Assembly: GCA_037176885.1 (NCBI GenBank)
Contig: JAWWNJ010000062.1
Location: forward strand, 930,001 to 994,000
Direction: 5' to 3'
Length of the DNA stretch: 64,000 bases
Source: Favolaschia claudopus
Taxonomy: Eukaryota; Basidiomycota; Agaricomycetes; Agaricales; Mycenaceae
This document shows, one piece after another, positions 53,010 to 63,893 of the stretch. Below the pieces are notes generated by a model. It made no database searches. It was given only the letters and a program-made list of their open reading frames with translations, and had not been told where the DNA came from. The stretch's first letter is position 1, and the number at the start of each line of letters is the position of its first letter. Made by a program: the position numbers and the translations under genes.

Positions 53010-54289
53010 GATTGGTTTGTCGGCACATTGCGCGGTCGTCGAGAACGAACGACCGCGACTAACCACCTTCGAGTTGCGCAAGAACATCTTCAGACCTCAC
53101 ATCGCGTGATCGTGTGATTGTCACATTGTGTCACTCTATGACGCCGAGTGGCCGAGAATCAAATGTTGCCGCGGCGACAAATATACGCGCATGAACTTGA
53201 ACCTTGAGTTGGAGGATCGAAGAGCAGCAGAAAAGGAATTCCAGAGAAGGCAGCATCAGTACCCTTTCGCGAGCCGATTCTCAAAGCATGGTGCTGTACG
53301 ATCAAACGCGTCCGGCTTCTGGCAATTTTTCGAGCTATGCGTCGGCGGCGTCGGAAACGTGGCAGGGTTTTTTTTCTTCTGTTGGCGATGATGGAGTGCG
53401 TTGCATGGTGATGTCAGATGGAAAAGTTGCACACATTTTTCTCCGGCCTCAAGCGATGTCCCCGTACATAAGAGCTCTTGCGCTCGTGGGAAATTACATC
53501 AGATCGACAGAACCCCGAAAAAGAAATGTTCGATTTTCAACTTGCACGCATTTACGTTCTCGAATTATGGGATACGAATAACCCCATCGTACCGGATGAA
53601 AACGACTGACCAGTTCTTCATTCGAATTCTGGGGATGGAGATACAGGAATCCGAACGTCTTATCATTCAGAGTCGCCAGAGATCAATGCAATCAAGGAAA
53701 TTAGAGTTTTCAAGAAGGTACCGCTGATGTGGTTCTGCATTTACAAATCCGGATCCAGTCTGGTCAGGGACTCTCCTAGGTCGATCGTGTTTCGCTACAA
53801 AAATTAAGCTCACGAATACCGGTCGGCCTATGAAGCTATGTTCCGAAGAGGAGGAGAGTGTGTAGCAAGTAGTTGCGTAGAACGACAACAGTCGAGAGAT
53901 TGACCAAGATTCCGTGTTCCTGAAGTGTTCTTGAAGATCTAACGCGTGTAAATATTATGTCGATCGTTTTTTCAACTCCCTTCTTCGCTGGCCCCTTCCA
54001 AGTTTTGGGCCCGTACGGAAGTAATCTGGATGTGCCCCCGCGGCTGTTATATTCAGTTTCCGCTCCATTATTCCTCCGTAACTGTGATCGAACTCCGTTT
54101 CACTCTGTCGCAACTCTGTATTTGAGTTGAGACATACAGGCTACGTGCATGGGCTCTCCATTCTCTCCCAACCCCTTTCCCCTCACCCCCACCCTACTAT
54201 CCTTTTCTCTCCTCGTCCCCAAGTCATTCTTTTCGCTCTCCGTCGCCGCCCACCCGGTCGTCGCCGTCGACCGACGCGGCCGCCTTATA
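53010..54289. other. Intergenic region, ILV3 (-) and Zn2Cys6 gene (+)
   Basis: About 1.3 kb between divergent starts. A Ser-rich plus-strand frame at about 53204-53581 (SADSQSMVLYDQTRP-like) has no domain or splice support. A frame in phase with the downstream gene runs from 54149. Confidence 0.35.
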
Positions 54290-55778
54290 ATGGAGCGTAA
54301 AAGCTCCCTGCCGCCCAGCATCCAGCCTTATATCTGGACTCGGCCGCAGCCACCCCAGGGCCTGTCCCCCACCGCAAGTTCACCCGGGGCGCAGGAAGAG
54401 CTATTCGAGTATCCTGCACCAGGACGCGCACACGCGCCTCCTACGCGGCAAACCTCGCTCCCCATCCTCCCCTCCCTTCCCGCCGCTTTTCCGGACACTC
54501 GTTATCCATACTCCGCCTACGAACCCGAGGCACACGACGTACCCATCGTACACGCACCTATTGTATTGCCCGCGCCCGAGCGCTATGCCGGGCCTTCTTC
54601 CATTCCTCATGGTTCTGTCCCCGGACGCTACCGGAGTCCAGTCGTCAACGACCCGCGGTATGCTCCAGCACCAGGCCGTTCGCGGGGACCGTCGCCCTAT
54701 CTCGGGAGTCAGAGCTTACCCGCTCTCTCCCAAATACCTGGGGTGATGGGTTGGCGAGAGGGTGAGGCGGGACCTTCCTCGCTGGTTCACTCGCATCCGC
54801 ATCCGTACAGCAGTCGCACGCAAACTCCTAGCTATTTGCCCCCACAGCAGATCCACCGACGGGCCACTGAACCAGGGAGTTATTCGACTGGGGAGGGAGC
54901 ACATGTCCAACGTAAGCGAGTCACCTACCTCCGTTTTCAGCTTTCTTGGTCAGTCTTGCTGACTTGGATTCAAAAGATGGGTTTCTTAGTGGTTTTGAGC
55001 GACTTAGAGAAGTGCAGCCCTTGAGTTATACTTCAACGTTATATTCGGAGCCACGGTCTGTGCAGAGATATACCCCGGCCAATGAGGAATTTTACCCTTA
55101 CCCCCCGCCTGTCGAACGACGTCCCCCGCCGACACTCTCCCGGCCAATCTCGTTACCATCCTTTCAGCATTTAAGGGATGACCAGACGATACTACCTGGG
55201 GACGAGAGCAGACTCGGAAAACGCAAATTACCCCCAGAGTTCGACCATCCGCGACAACTTGTTCCAAGAAAAATACTGGTAGCTTGCGAATTTTGTCGAC
55301 GTACGTATACTTCCCACCTTGATGATTGCGCGTTATCATCTAAAAGACACGACTTGCAGGCCGGAAACTGAAATGCGATGGTGGGAGACCACTCTGTTCA
55401 AATTGCTTTAACCGAAATAATACAATTTGCGAATATGATCCTCATCCAAAGCGTCGAGGACCTGGCAAGGCTGCCAAAGGCTCGCGACCGAAAAAACGCT
55501 TGCCCAAAACTGGACGACGGTCAGAACCTACCGCATCAATACGCGACACGACTGATTTCGACGAGGAGACACTTGTGCCAAGTTTGCGCTCACGCGCGTC
55601 GTTTCCGGACTCGCTTTATTCGTCGCAGAGCACGTTTGTGGAGAGCAGATACGATTCTCGACCAGGGTCGCCAGAGTGGGGTCCACCAAGCAAGCGGGCA
55701 AGGACGACGAAACGGGAATCGAGTTCTGAAAATTACACTGGCAGCGCACCACCGTCGGATAGCGAGTCAAGACAATGA
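54290..55778 (+). CDS. Zn2Cys6 transcription factor with a C-terminally placed zinc cluster
   Basis: Three exons (54290-54911, 54977-55300, 55360-55778) give 454 aa. The first 300 residues are Pro/Ser/Tyr-rich and disordered. The binuclear cluster follows at about residues 309-340: ACEFCR, then RKLKCDGGRPLCSNC, then a final Cys in TICEYDP. It is followed by a basic linker (HPKRRGPGK, RPKKRLPK) and a Ser/Arg-rich end. An intron splits the cluster one base after the second-Cys Arg codon. In most fungal factors this cluster is near the N-terminus; here it is in the last third. DNA binding in the nucleus is inferred. An in-frame upstream ATG at 54149 exists, so the true start may be earlier. Confidence 0.85.
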
Positions 55779-56359
55779 AAAAAAGAAGCGTGAACCTGCG
55801 ACGGGCAGGTCGGTCAAGATTCGGCAGGAGAGATTTCCCAGTTGCTTGACTGTGTGGGATCTGGTGCTCTCCGCTTGCTTCTTTACGTATCCTGGTTGCT
55901 GTCCGCACTGGAGGCGCCTGGCCCCTGACAGCAAGGTGGTTGGTGGTGGTCGTTGAACCGTACTGTATTAATTCATACCTGTGTGCTAGTGTGTTCTGTG
56001 GTATTATTTTGCTAGTCTAGTCGTATAGTTTATAACATAGATATAATTGCGGGTCGGTACTGCTCCGTATTTGCTTCCGATGCACCGATTGACACGGTCC
56101 GAGCAGTGTTAGACTCCGAGATATAATTTCCCGGTTCTTTGATTCTGGATCACCTCGATTGCCTGCGTGCGGCCAAGTTGTCCTGCAAGTTGTCCTGCAT
56201 TCAACTGAGCCGCCCAGGTTGCGAGCAGGGCTTGTAATGCTCTCCACTGACCGGCCCCAATGGCACGAAGATGACCGTCAGTCTCAGTTCTCCCGCAACA
56301 CGGCAACGCGCCCGGTGGCGGGTAATAAAAGCCCTCTCCCGCTTTCAACAACTTCTTAT
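55779..56359. other. Intergenic region upstream of the septin-like/zinc-cluster gene
   Basis: About 580 bp. An in-phase frame with upstream ATGs (for example at 56237) precedes the chosen start. A TAATAAAAG run near 56321-56329 is TATA-like and argues for the start at 56360. Confidence 0.4.
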
Positions 56360-59145
56360 ATGCTACCTTCTCCAGCTCCTCGTACAGAACTCACCTTGCT
56401 CGTCGCTGGTTGTCGTGGAGGCGAGTCTACTCATCTTTACCCCGCACGCGTAGAACCCCATGTTAAACCCGACCCGGATCAGGTAAAAGCTCCTTCCTCC
56501 GCCTCTTGATCGACACCAGCGAGATATCACAAGGCGCTTCAAAGGACCAGCTTCAGTCTGTCGCCCGCTTCGTGCAAGGTTGCAGTGCCCCTACCTCCGC
56601 AATTAGAACGACGTCCATTGATATCGACTCCGATGGACCTGAGCCTCTTTCGCTTACTCTCGTTGACACCCCATCCCTGGATCTCAAGGACAACGCATAT
56701 GCGGAACGTGTGGTTTCTGACATGCTGCATTTTGTAGAGACTCGGCTGGCCGAGGGAGGCAACGAGGTCAGTCAGCGCTTAAATTTTCTTGCTAGTATCC
56801 CCGACCATTTTGCGCCAGGAGCGGATAGCACAGAATGGCGAACGATACGTCCATCTGTGCGTGATGAATCCTTGATCCTCCGCTGCTTTTCCAAACGATA
56901 TTTTCCAATACAGGTGCATCTATTTTCTCGATCCCGACCAAATCCTACCTCCTGCGGTCGCAGCACCGCCGGCTCCAGTCGTCCCTCGCACCCGCGCTAA
57001 CAGCTTCTCGCAACAAGATCAGGAACTGGTTATCTTGGATCCTCCAGTCACCACCAACCCTCTTTTGTACCGACCAACTTTACCCCTCGGTGAAATTAGC
57101 ACTATTCGCCGCCTCTCTGCTCGGGTCAACGTGCTCCCGGTCATAGCCAAAGCCGATATCCTATCCAACGACCGTCTGGCGGCCATTAAGTTGGCCATAC
57201 GTCGAGACCTCGCGGACAACGGCATCGGCTTTGGCATTTTCGACGTTGATCATTACCCGGGCGGTCCAGATGATTTACCTCCCAACGGCGCACTATTGTC
57301 GGCAGCGAACTCGCCTCCCGCTTCTCCTGTGGCTCCTCCTCTTCTTCGATTACCCTATGCTCTCATTTCTCCCGACGTATATTCACATAGTGAGGGCGTG
57401 CAACCTCGCAATATCCCCTCCCGAGCCGACCTTGTGCTCCAGTACACTCCTTCTCAACATTCCCCTTCCTCTTTTCAGAAAAATCTACGGGGGAAATTTG
57501 TTCGCAGCTATCGGTGGGGTAACGTGGACGTTCTAGACCCGAACCACAGTGACTTCATACCGTTGCGCGCCGCAATATTTCACCATATGCAGGTATGATC
57601 ATCATTTCCACTTCTCTGTTAATGTCCACATTCATTATCCCATCGCAGACATTGCAAAAGTACACAAGAGAATACCTTTTTGATAAATTTCGGATCGAAT
57701 GCCTCCCACAGCGTCCGAGTAGCAGGCAGATCGTACCACACCCTCAACTCGCTCCTCCTCCTCCTCATCTCACACCTCTCCCGCATAGTTCTCGGCCGAT
57801 TCTGGCAATCGACACTCAGGCTCCTCGGAGTGCTTCTATTCATCGAAGTGGCACTTCCTCCCACCCTAATCCCCGCGAGATTGCTATCGGTGGAGGAGAT
57901 ACTCAGACTACTCCGGTGTCGCGCACAGATCCAATGTCTTCCGGTCCTTCCAACAGGAGTTCTGCCCCCAGTACGTGTGCTTCTTTGACGTTAACGGCCT
58001 GCCGGTCTTGCTGGAAATGCAACTAAGTTTCTGTGTAGGTTCAGGCAGGCAACGGAGTAAAAAGATCACTGTCGCGTGCAACTTTTGCCGATGTAGGTTA
58101 TCCATGATTGAGTTTTGTTCCGGCATAGAAATAGGCTGACAGAATCTGACAGCAAGAAAGCTCAAATGCGATGGCGGACGACCTTCCTGTGGCCAATGCG
58201 TGAAGCGGTCGAATAATTGCGATTACATGCCACATAACAAGCGTCGCGGTGCGGTGCGGCTCAGCAGAGGCGAGGAGAGCGAAAGCGACAGCGGGGACGA
58301 TAGGTCTGCCGCAGACTATCCTGAGGCCTCATTATCGCCTGAGGTGTCGTCGCGCAGGAGCTCAAACTTTAATACGTCGCCCAACTTGTCTCTTCTGGGC
58401 GAGCGGCGCGGCGAGCTTCCTCCGATAACTTCGTCGTCTAGAGGGGGGTATTCCGGCGCTGGGGATCATAGCTTTTTCGGGGACAACGAACTGCCGCATA
58501 TTGCGACACTTTCGCTGCCTGAAACCTCTCCCTCTACTCCCGGTCCCATGTCAGCGCCTTCCTTACCGCCCATCAGACCAGCATCTGAGCAGCAGGCGGC
58601 GCAGAGGAAGCGCTCAGCGACAGTGCCAGGCAAGAGCTCGCGCTTACCATCAACTTCAGGACCCAAAGTTGTGGCGTGCAATTTTTGTCGAGGTATGGTC
58701 AAATGTACCTTCGCCGTAGCGATTTAATCATTGTTACTGTAGCTCGCAAGACCAAGTGCGACGGCGCACATCCTGCGTGGTGGGTACCTCAACGGCTACT
58801 TATCGAAGCTGGCGCTAACATCCGTTTAGCTCAAGCTGCGCCCGGCGAAGGTTACCTTGTAACTATGCGCACGATTCGTCGAATGGACATGGACATCGGA
58901 AGACGTCTTCTCGGCGCGCATCGACATCGAAAGACTCGTTGCGCTCGAACTCTCCCCCGTCTTCACGTCTGCTTCCGACGCCGTCCAGCGCGGGGTTTGA
59001 GCATCGAGAAGACGTGTTGATTGAAGGGGAGACGGAGTTGAAGAGGTCACTAGAGCATCCCGACGTGGGCCGGCCGAGTCCGCCCAAGAAAATCAAGGTG
59101 GATGCGGACGAGGACGAGTCGCTGATTATGCACGGGATACCCTGA
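56360..59145 (+). CDS. Septin-like GTPase in frame with two Zn2Cys6 clusters (putative fusion)
   Basis: Nine exons (56360-56420, 56483-56766, 56819-56856, 56914-57592, 57649-57970, 58039-58092, 58153-58692, 58743-58779, 58830-59145) give 776 aa without a stop. The first 370 residues look like a divergent septin: P-loop AGCRGGKSS (residues 16-24), LVDTPSLD, YVHLCIYFLDP, septin-type G4 VIAKAD (about 205) and YRWGNVDVLDPNHSDF. About 70 Pro/Ser-rich codons follow. Two zinc clusters come next: ACNFCR-SRKLKCDGGRPSCGQC (about 474-503) and ACNFCR-ARKTKCDGAHPACSSC (about 653-685). A Lys-rich C-terminus ends the protein. Intron 56421-56482 begins GC (GGAG|GCGAGT), which restores GKS of the P-loop. Alternatively these are two genes: an ATG at 57934 (MSSGPSNRSS) is a natural start for the zinc-cluster part. 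If so, the septin part has no visible stop of its own. Confidence 0.75.
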
Positions 59146-59502
59146 GCGCCTGGGCGCGTTTCTAACTAGATACCTTTCGTTGTGCGCTTTGCTGATCTTC
59201 TTTTTCCTCTGGGTCTTGGGTGGTTATGTAAGTGTATACGTACAGAAATAGTGAATACATACATAAAATACATTTGTCTGCGGCAGCTTGCTTGGCCGCG
59301 TATTCTATTCGCATCTAGAGCAGTTTAACTTGTTGTAGCAGCAGCCGAGCAGATGTTTTGTGGCCCATTCTGGTTTATTGGGTGTGATGTGACGCGTGAC
59401 ATTTTGATGTCGGCTTGCCTTTCTCTCTTGCCTTTGAGCGGTACCCTTTCTTTCTAGGCTTCCGCCACTTTGTCTCCTACACTCGTTTTATCCCCGGCCA
59501 CC
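59146..59502. other. Intergenic region between the two septin-like genes
   Basis: About 360 bp, C/T-rich near the start at 59503 (CCACC context). I see no gene. Confidence 0.5.
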
Positions 59503-61709
59503 ATGTTTTCTTTTCGTAGGAAGCCGTCCAAGCCCGAGACTCCCCGAATTCGCACTTCGCCGTCTCTCCCAACACTCTCTAGTCCTGGAGTTGCTTGGCC
59601 AGAAAATCTAGTCGATGTGGAAGCAATCCGTCAGGCTGTACCTTCGGACCTCCCCCCTGCTCAAGGTGCGACGAAAACCTCTTTGCAGGGCCCCGAACGT
59701 ACCGCTATTCCCTTCCATAAACCCTTTCGCGCATCTCCAGGTAGTCCCGGGGATGGGCCCATTTCTTCACTGTACATGTCCGGCGCTCCGGTAGCCTTTG
59801 AAAACCGCAAGTCCGTCGCTCCTACAGTCTCTCGTTACAGTCAACGCCGGGCCAAGGTTCCCCCCACTTTCAATCTCATGGTTTGCCGATGCCGCCTTTC
59901 ACTATTATTAGTTGGAGCTGATAATTTTCAGGTCGTGGGTGGCAAGGGAACGGGCAAAACATCCTTGCTGAGACTCCTCCTTGACACTGCTGATGTGTCG
60001 CCAACCGCTTCGGTCGACCAACGGGCCGCCGTGCAGCGTTTCTTGCGGGGACCCCCTAAAGCAACTCCAATTATCGACACTGCCTGCGTCGAGATCTGCG
60101 AGTCTCGGTTTGACCGTGTATTGTTCTCCGTCATTGACACCCCTGGTCTTGATTTTCTGGAGGGCCGCGAGCTCAAGCTGGAGCGACAAGTGAACAGTAT
60201 AATCAAGTACGTTGATGCGCAATACGCTGACACCATGAGCGAAGTGCGTCTATCATTTTCTGTCGCTCACACCGGAAAGTCTTACCACGTTATGTATAGG
60301 AGTCCAAAGTTGTTCGCAAGAGCAAAGGCGATCAACACATACATCTGTGATTAGATTTTTCCTTGATGCGACGCGACTATACTTAGCTTTTGCAAGGTGT
60401 ATATACATGATTGACCCGTCGTCGGTCATGACCACTGGTGCTCGACGCGCTCTCTCCTCACTTCCATCAAAGACGCGTTCAGAGACGACTGTCTCGTATC
60501 GGAATCCCCCGGACCTGGTGCCTGACATCTCGTCGGAAGACGACTCGGACGACGAGGATGAAGGTCCTCTGACCATGTCTCCCGCCGAAGTTCGTGTGCT
60601 GCGTCGACTGGCTGCCCGTTCCAATGTTCTGCCTGTTGTTGCTCGTGCCGACTCGCTCACAGATGAAAAGCTTTCAGCCGTCAAAAATGCCGGTCGGTAT
60701 CTTCATTGTTCAAAGTCATGATGCTCAGTCTCATCTTCCTCTTTTACCTAGTTCGTGTGGCTCTTGCGGAAGCAGGGCTTGATTTTGGGGTATTCAGCCC
60801 TATGAAGCAGGACACTGTTGAAACGCCCCGGCGCGCCACCCGCTTTGCAGACGCTCCCAGCAGCCCGAACGGGCATGCCAATGGCAACGGAGAGGCGAAT
60901 GGAGAGGCCGCAGAGGCCGACACGAACGCCAACGGACAGACAGAAGCGGCTGAAGATGGGGAGGGAGACCATCGACAATCGCGGCCAGTGATCAAATTGC
61001 GACCTCGACTCAACCGCGCTCTTTCAAGGTCTCGTTCACGTCGCGAACTTTCCAGGGCGGGCGACGATGAAAGACGCCCTGTTTCGCCTGACGCGGAAAG
61101 TCTTGCGAACGTCCGCTTCTCTGCCCATATTGTGGCGAAAGCGGATCTCAGCACAATCATGCCGTTCGCACTGATCGCGCCGGAGCCAAGCAAGAGGAGT
61201 CGGCGTCGCATCTCTGACGACACGCAAGCTTTGAACACTCCTTCGTCTCCGATGCAGCCATCCGAAGATGGCCATTCGGCGTCAATTGAGGACGCAGTTC
61301 CTGCGACGCCGGCGTCGATTCACAGCAATCGCGGGCTGGCATACCTCCAGGGGCCGCCGGACGACCTCAAAGGTATATTTACCCGTAAATACCGATGGGG
61401 GACAGTTGATGTTCTGGATCCCAATCATTGTGATTTTGCCGCCCTGAGGACGGCCGTGCTATCTACTCATCTCAAGGTATATTTTTATCTGTGCTGGAGC
61501 GAATTTTATTGACATTTGTTCCTCAGGTCCTCAAAAGCCATACCAAGGAGGTCCTGTACGAGAAGTACAGGACGGAGAAACTCCTGGCTCGCCGCGCCAC
61601 GGCGAATATCACGGATGACGAGCGACAACGATTGCTCGAAGGTATGTTTATCCACGAATATTTTTCAGAGTGTCTGATAAACTTCCTTGCCGCAGATCTA
61701 GGACTGTAA
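59503..61709 (+). CDS. Septin-like P-loop GTPase with large insertions
   Basis: Seven exons (59503-59880, 59932-60243, 60300-60346, 60397-60692, 60752-61476, 61527-61641, 61696-61709) give 628 aa. An N-terminal disordered region precedes the G1 loop GGKGTGKTS (about residues 129-137). G3 is VIDTPGLD (about 194), then IHLCIYMIDP, and G4 VVARAD (about 327). A septin-like segment YRWGTVDVLDPNHCDFAALR follows, and the end is short (RLLEGDLGL). A long acidic, Asn/Gly/Glu-rich loop separates G4 from the final part. Motif order and intron positions match the septin half of the upstream gene, so the two are paralogues. True septins form filaments at the cell cortex; whether this divergent type does is unknown. 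It lacks an obvious C-terminal coiled coil. Confidence 0.85.
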
Positions 61710-62042
61710 CCTTCCCTCGCCCCCACCCGCGCTCCCTCTCGTTTCTTATCTGTATATGCCTAACTAGTCTTGCTTTCGTGATCTACAGTTCTGGACCTTG
61801 TCGCCTCTTGCTTGGCGGCGAAGGATGCTCTTCACCGTACTTACAGCCGGATGGATGGAAATTCACACCTCACATTTTCTGACGATACCTCGCACTTTCT
61901 TTCTCGCATTCACTCAATTCCCGGATTCCATAGTACAGATCATCTCTCTCTTTGACCCTAACATTATGGCTACACTTTCTTCTTTTGCTTCAGGTTTTCA
62001 ATGTCTTCTTCCGAAAGGCCCTCCAGTCGTTGTAGTAGGTAG
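61710..62042. other. Convergent 3' intergenic region
   Basis: About 330 bp between the stops of the septin-like gene and chorismate mutase. It is pyrimidine-rich and I see no gene in it. Confidence 0.5.
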
Positions 62043-63101
62043 TCAACCTGTCCGTGTCAATACAGCGTCGACAAAATTTGCCAGAACTTGTTCATTCACC
62101 TCGACCTCCTTCGTTATTGGGATTATGAAACTTTCGTAGAATTCCACAACGCCATCGACGTCGATCTTGCTCGTAATGCTAGCATGCCCATTGCCGTTTG
62201 GATGTGGCTTGATTTCACCATCGGGGCCAAAGTCTTGCGAATAGGTGAGGGCCTTTTTCAGAAGCCGTTGCAGCAGTTTTTGTTCGACTTCGGGTTTGGT
62301 GATGAGTCCTGCAAGAGCGGAACGATTGCGATCGAGGATGTGGGGGATGAATGCAGCGGGGTCTTCTTGGAATTTGGATTCCGAGACGAACTTGCCTGCG
62401 TTCTCGGATTAGCTTTGCCTGATTCAAAGTCAAAAGCACCGACCGTAATGAACCCGTTTGCTGATGGACTGTAGAACTTCTACATCGATGGTGGCGGCGC
62501 TCCCGTAGTTACCATCGTCTTCGAACTCGTCATCGCCAGTGATACCCTGCGCGCGCTTGGACACGGCCAAAGCGAGGGTCGCGCGACGCGTTATGCGGGG
62601 TACAATCGTGCGGATGTAGAAAGATAATATTGAGGGATTGGCGTTGACGGTATTGGGATAGAGGATCTTGGGGAACTTGAGAGATGGGATAACGGGCGGG
62701 GGAAGGTCCGAGGTGAAAGGATATTCATCTGGACTGAAATGTGGGGCAAGACAAGGAAGCACATGAGATGCAGATCATTAGTACTTTCAACCAACATCCT
62801 TGCCTGGTGTAGCGCCTCGCTTTTGCTTCAAACGGTCATGACTTTAAGCTGCTCGTGCTCCTGAATTGAACGGTCACATACCATGGAAAGTCTCGATTTC
62901 TTTCAAGAACCACTCCAGCCAGCTGCCTTGGAATCCCAGCGCAGTCAATTCCTCGAATGCGCCGCGCTGGTATATCCGGGGATTCTGAGCGAACTGTGCT
63001 CGCTCGATGAGGGAGAAGATGATGGTGTCTTCCAAGCGAACCAAGACGCCTCTGATACGTTCGAGAGACAAAGGGTCGTGGCCAATGGTGAAATTCTCCA
63101 T
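62043..63101 (-). CDS. aro7: Chorismate mutase
   Basis: Four exons on the minus strand (62882-63101, 62804-62825, 62444-62733, 62043-62395) give 294 aa, slightly longer than yeast Aro7. Family motifs: [20 protein letters not shown] with the active-site Arg and Glu region, [67 protein letters not shown] and [19 protein letters not shown]. The enzyme converts chorismate to prephenate for Phe and Tyr synthesis. In fungi it is cytosolic and regulated by Tyr and Trp. Intron 62734-62803 begins GC (CCAG|GCAAGG); this is the only boundary that yields RRYTSPDEYPF. Confidence 0.94.
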
Positions 63102-63893
63102 GCTGGACTACGTGGTCGGGTAAGAGAAGGTCGAGAACGCTCACGGCGATGGGTGTGGATGGAACCAAAGGTGTGTGACACAGCTCGGATATCTGCATTC
63201 TATCTGCTACACTTTGCAATTTCCTAACGACGTCGGCGGCGTCGTGATGCATAGCAAGCCGAGACAACCATCGCCAACATCGGTGTATGTTGCCTCAAAC
63301 TCAGCTGTCCCATACGTTCCCTGCGTCACTTACCAGGTCTGTTACTCTGTGTACAACGTCTGCGCCAAGCGAGATGTTCTTTCGGCTTTTCGGAAACTCG
63401 ACGGGACATTTCGGACCCCCTTCAACTGACTTTCACTGTGACTGCTGAATTCTTCCTGTTCTCGAGATAATTCAGCCAAGGGCTCGTGTTGGTTTCAAGA
63501 TGCCCCTCAGTATCCCTTCATAATTATGCGGTCTCGGGGGTTGCGCCCCCTTGATTTTATCTGGGAATGCACTTGCCATAACTTGTTGAATTCAGGATCG
63601 AACGTTGACGAACGTCTTGACGAAAAAGCTACTTCATACTCGGCGTAAATGGTACAAGCATGGCAACCTCTGCTCCGGCAAGATCCTGGACTATCAGGAG
63701 CTTCGTATCTCTGGCCCGGGCTCCATTGGAGACTTCAAGGGTTCTTTCGAATCTTCAAACGGCTCGCCGGTTCCGGCTCACACCTCAATGAATAACATTC
63801 CGGTCCTGGGCGGCTATAGTGCGAATATGTCGTCTTTCTCAGCGGTATAAAAGACCCTCTACTTGAAGCTTCTTTCCCTGTGGTCTGTTCTCC
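63102..63893. other. Divergent promoter region, ARO7 (-) and the last gene (+)
   Basis: About 790 bp. It contains a short perfect hairpin at 63536-63550 (five G, five-base loop, five C) and frames without recognisable domains (63175-63429, 63605-63850). Confidence 0.4.
63846..63853 (+). promoter_or_regulatory. TATA box
   Basis: TATAAAAG lies 48 bp upstream of the ATG at 63894 and is followed by C/T-rich sequence. This is the clearest TATA box in the window and suggests a strongly expressed gene. Confidence 0.65.

Noticed and set aside
62088..62474. Plus-strand 128-codon frame
   Set aside because: Antisense to the last chorismate mutase exon, which has clear family motifs.
63536..63550. GGGGG-TTGCG-CCCCC hairpin
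   Set aside because: A perfect 5-bp stem alone is too short to call a terminator or RNA. It is not near a gene end and no U-tract meaning applies in a eukaryote.
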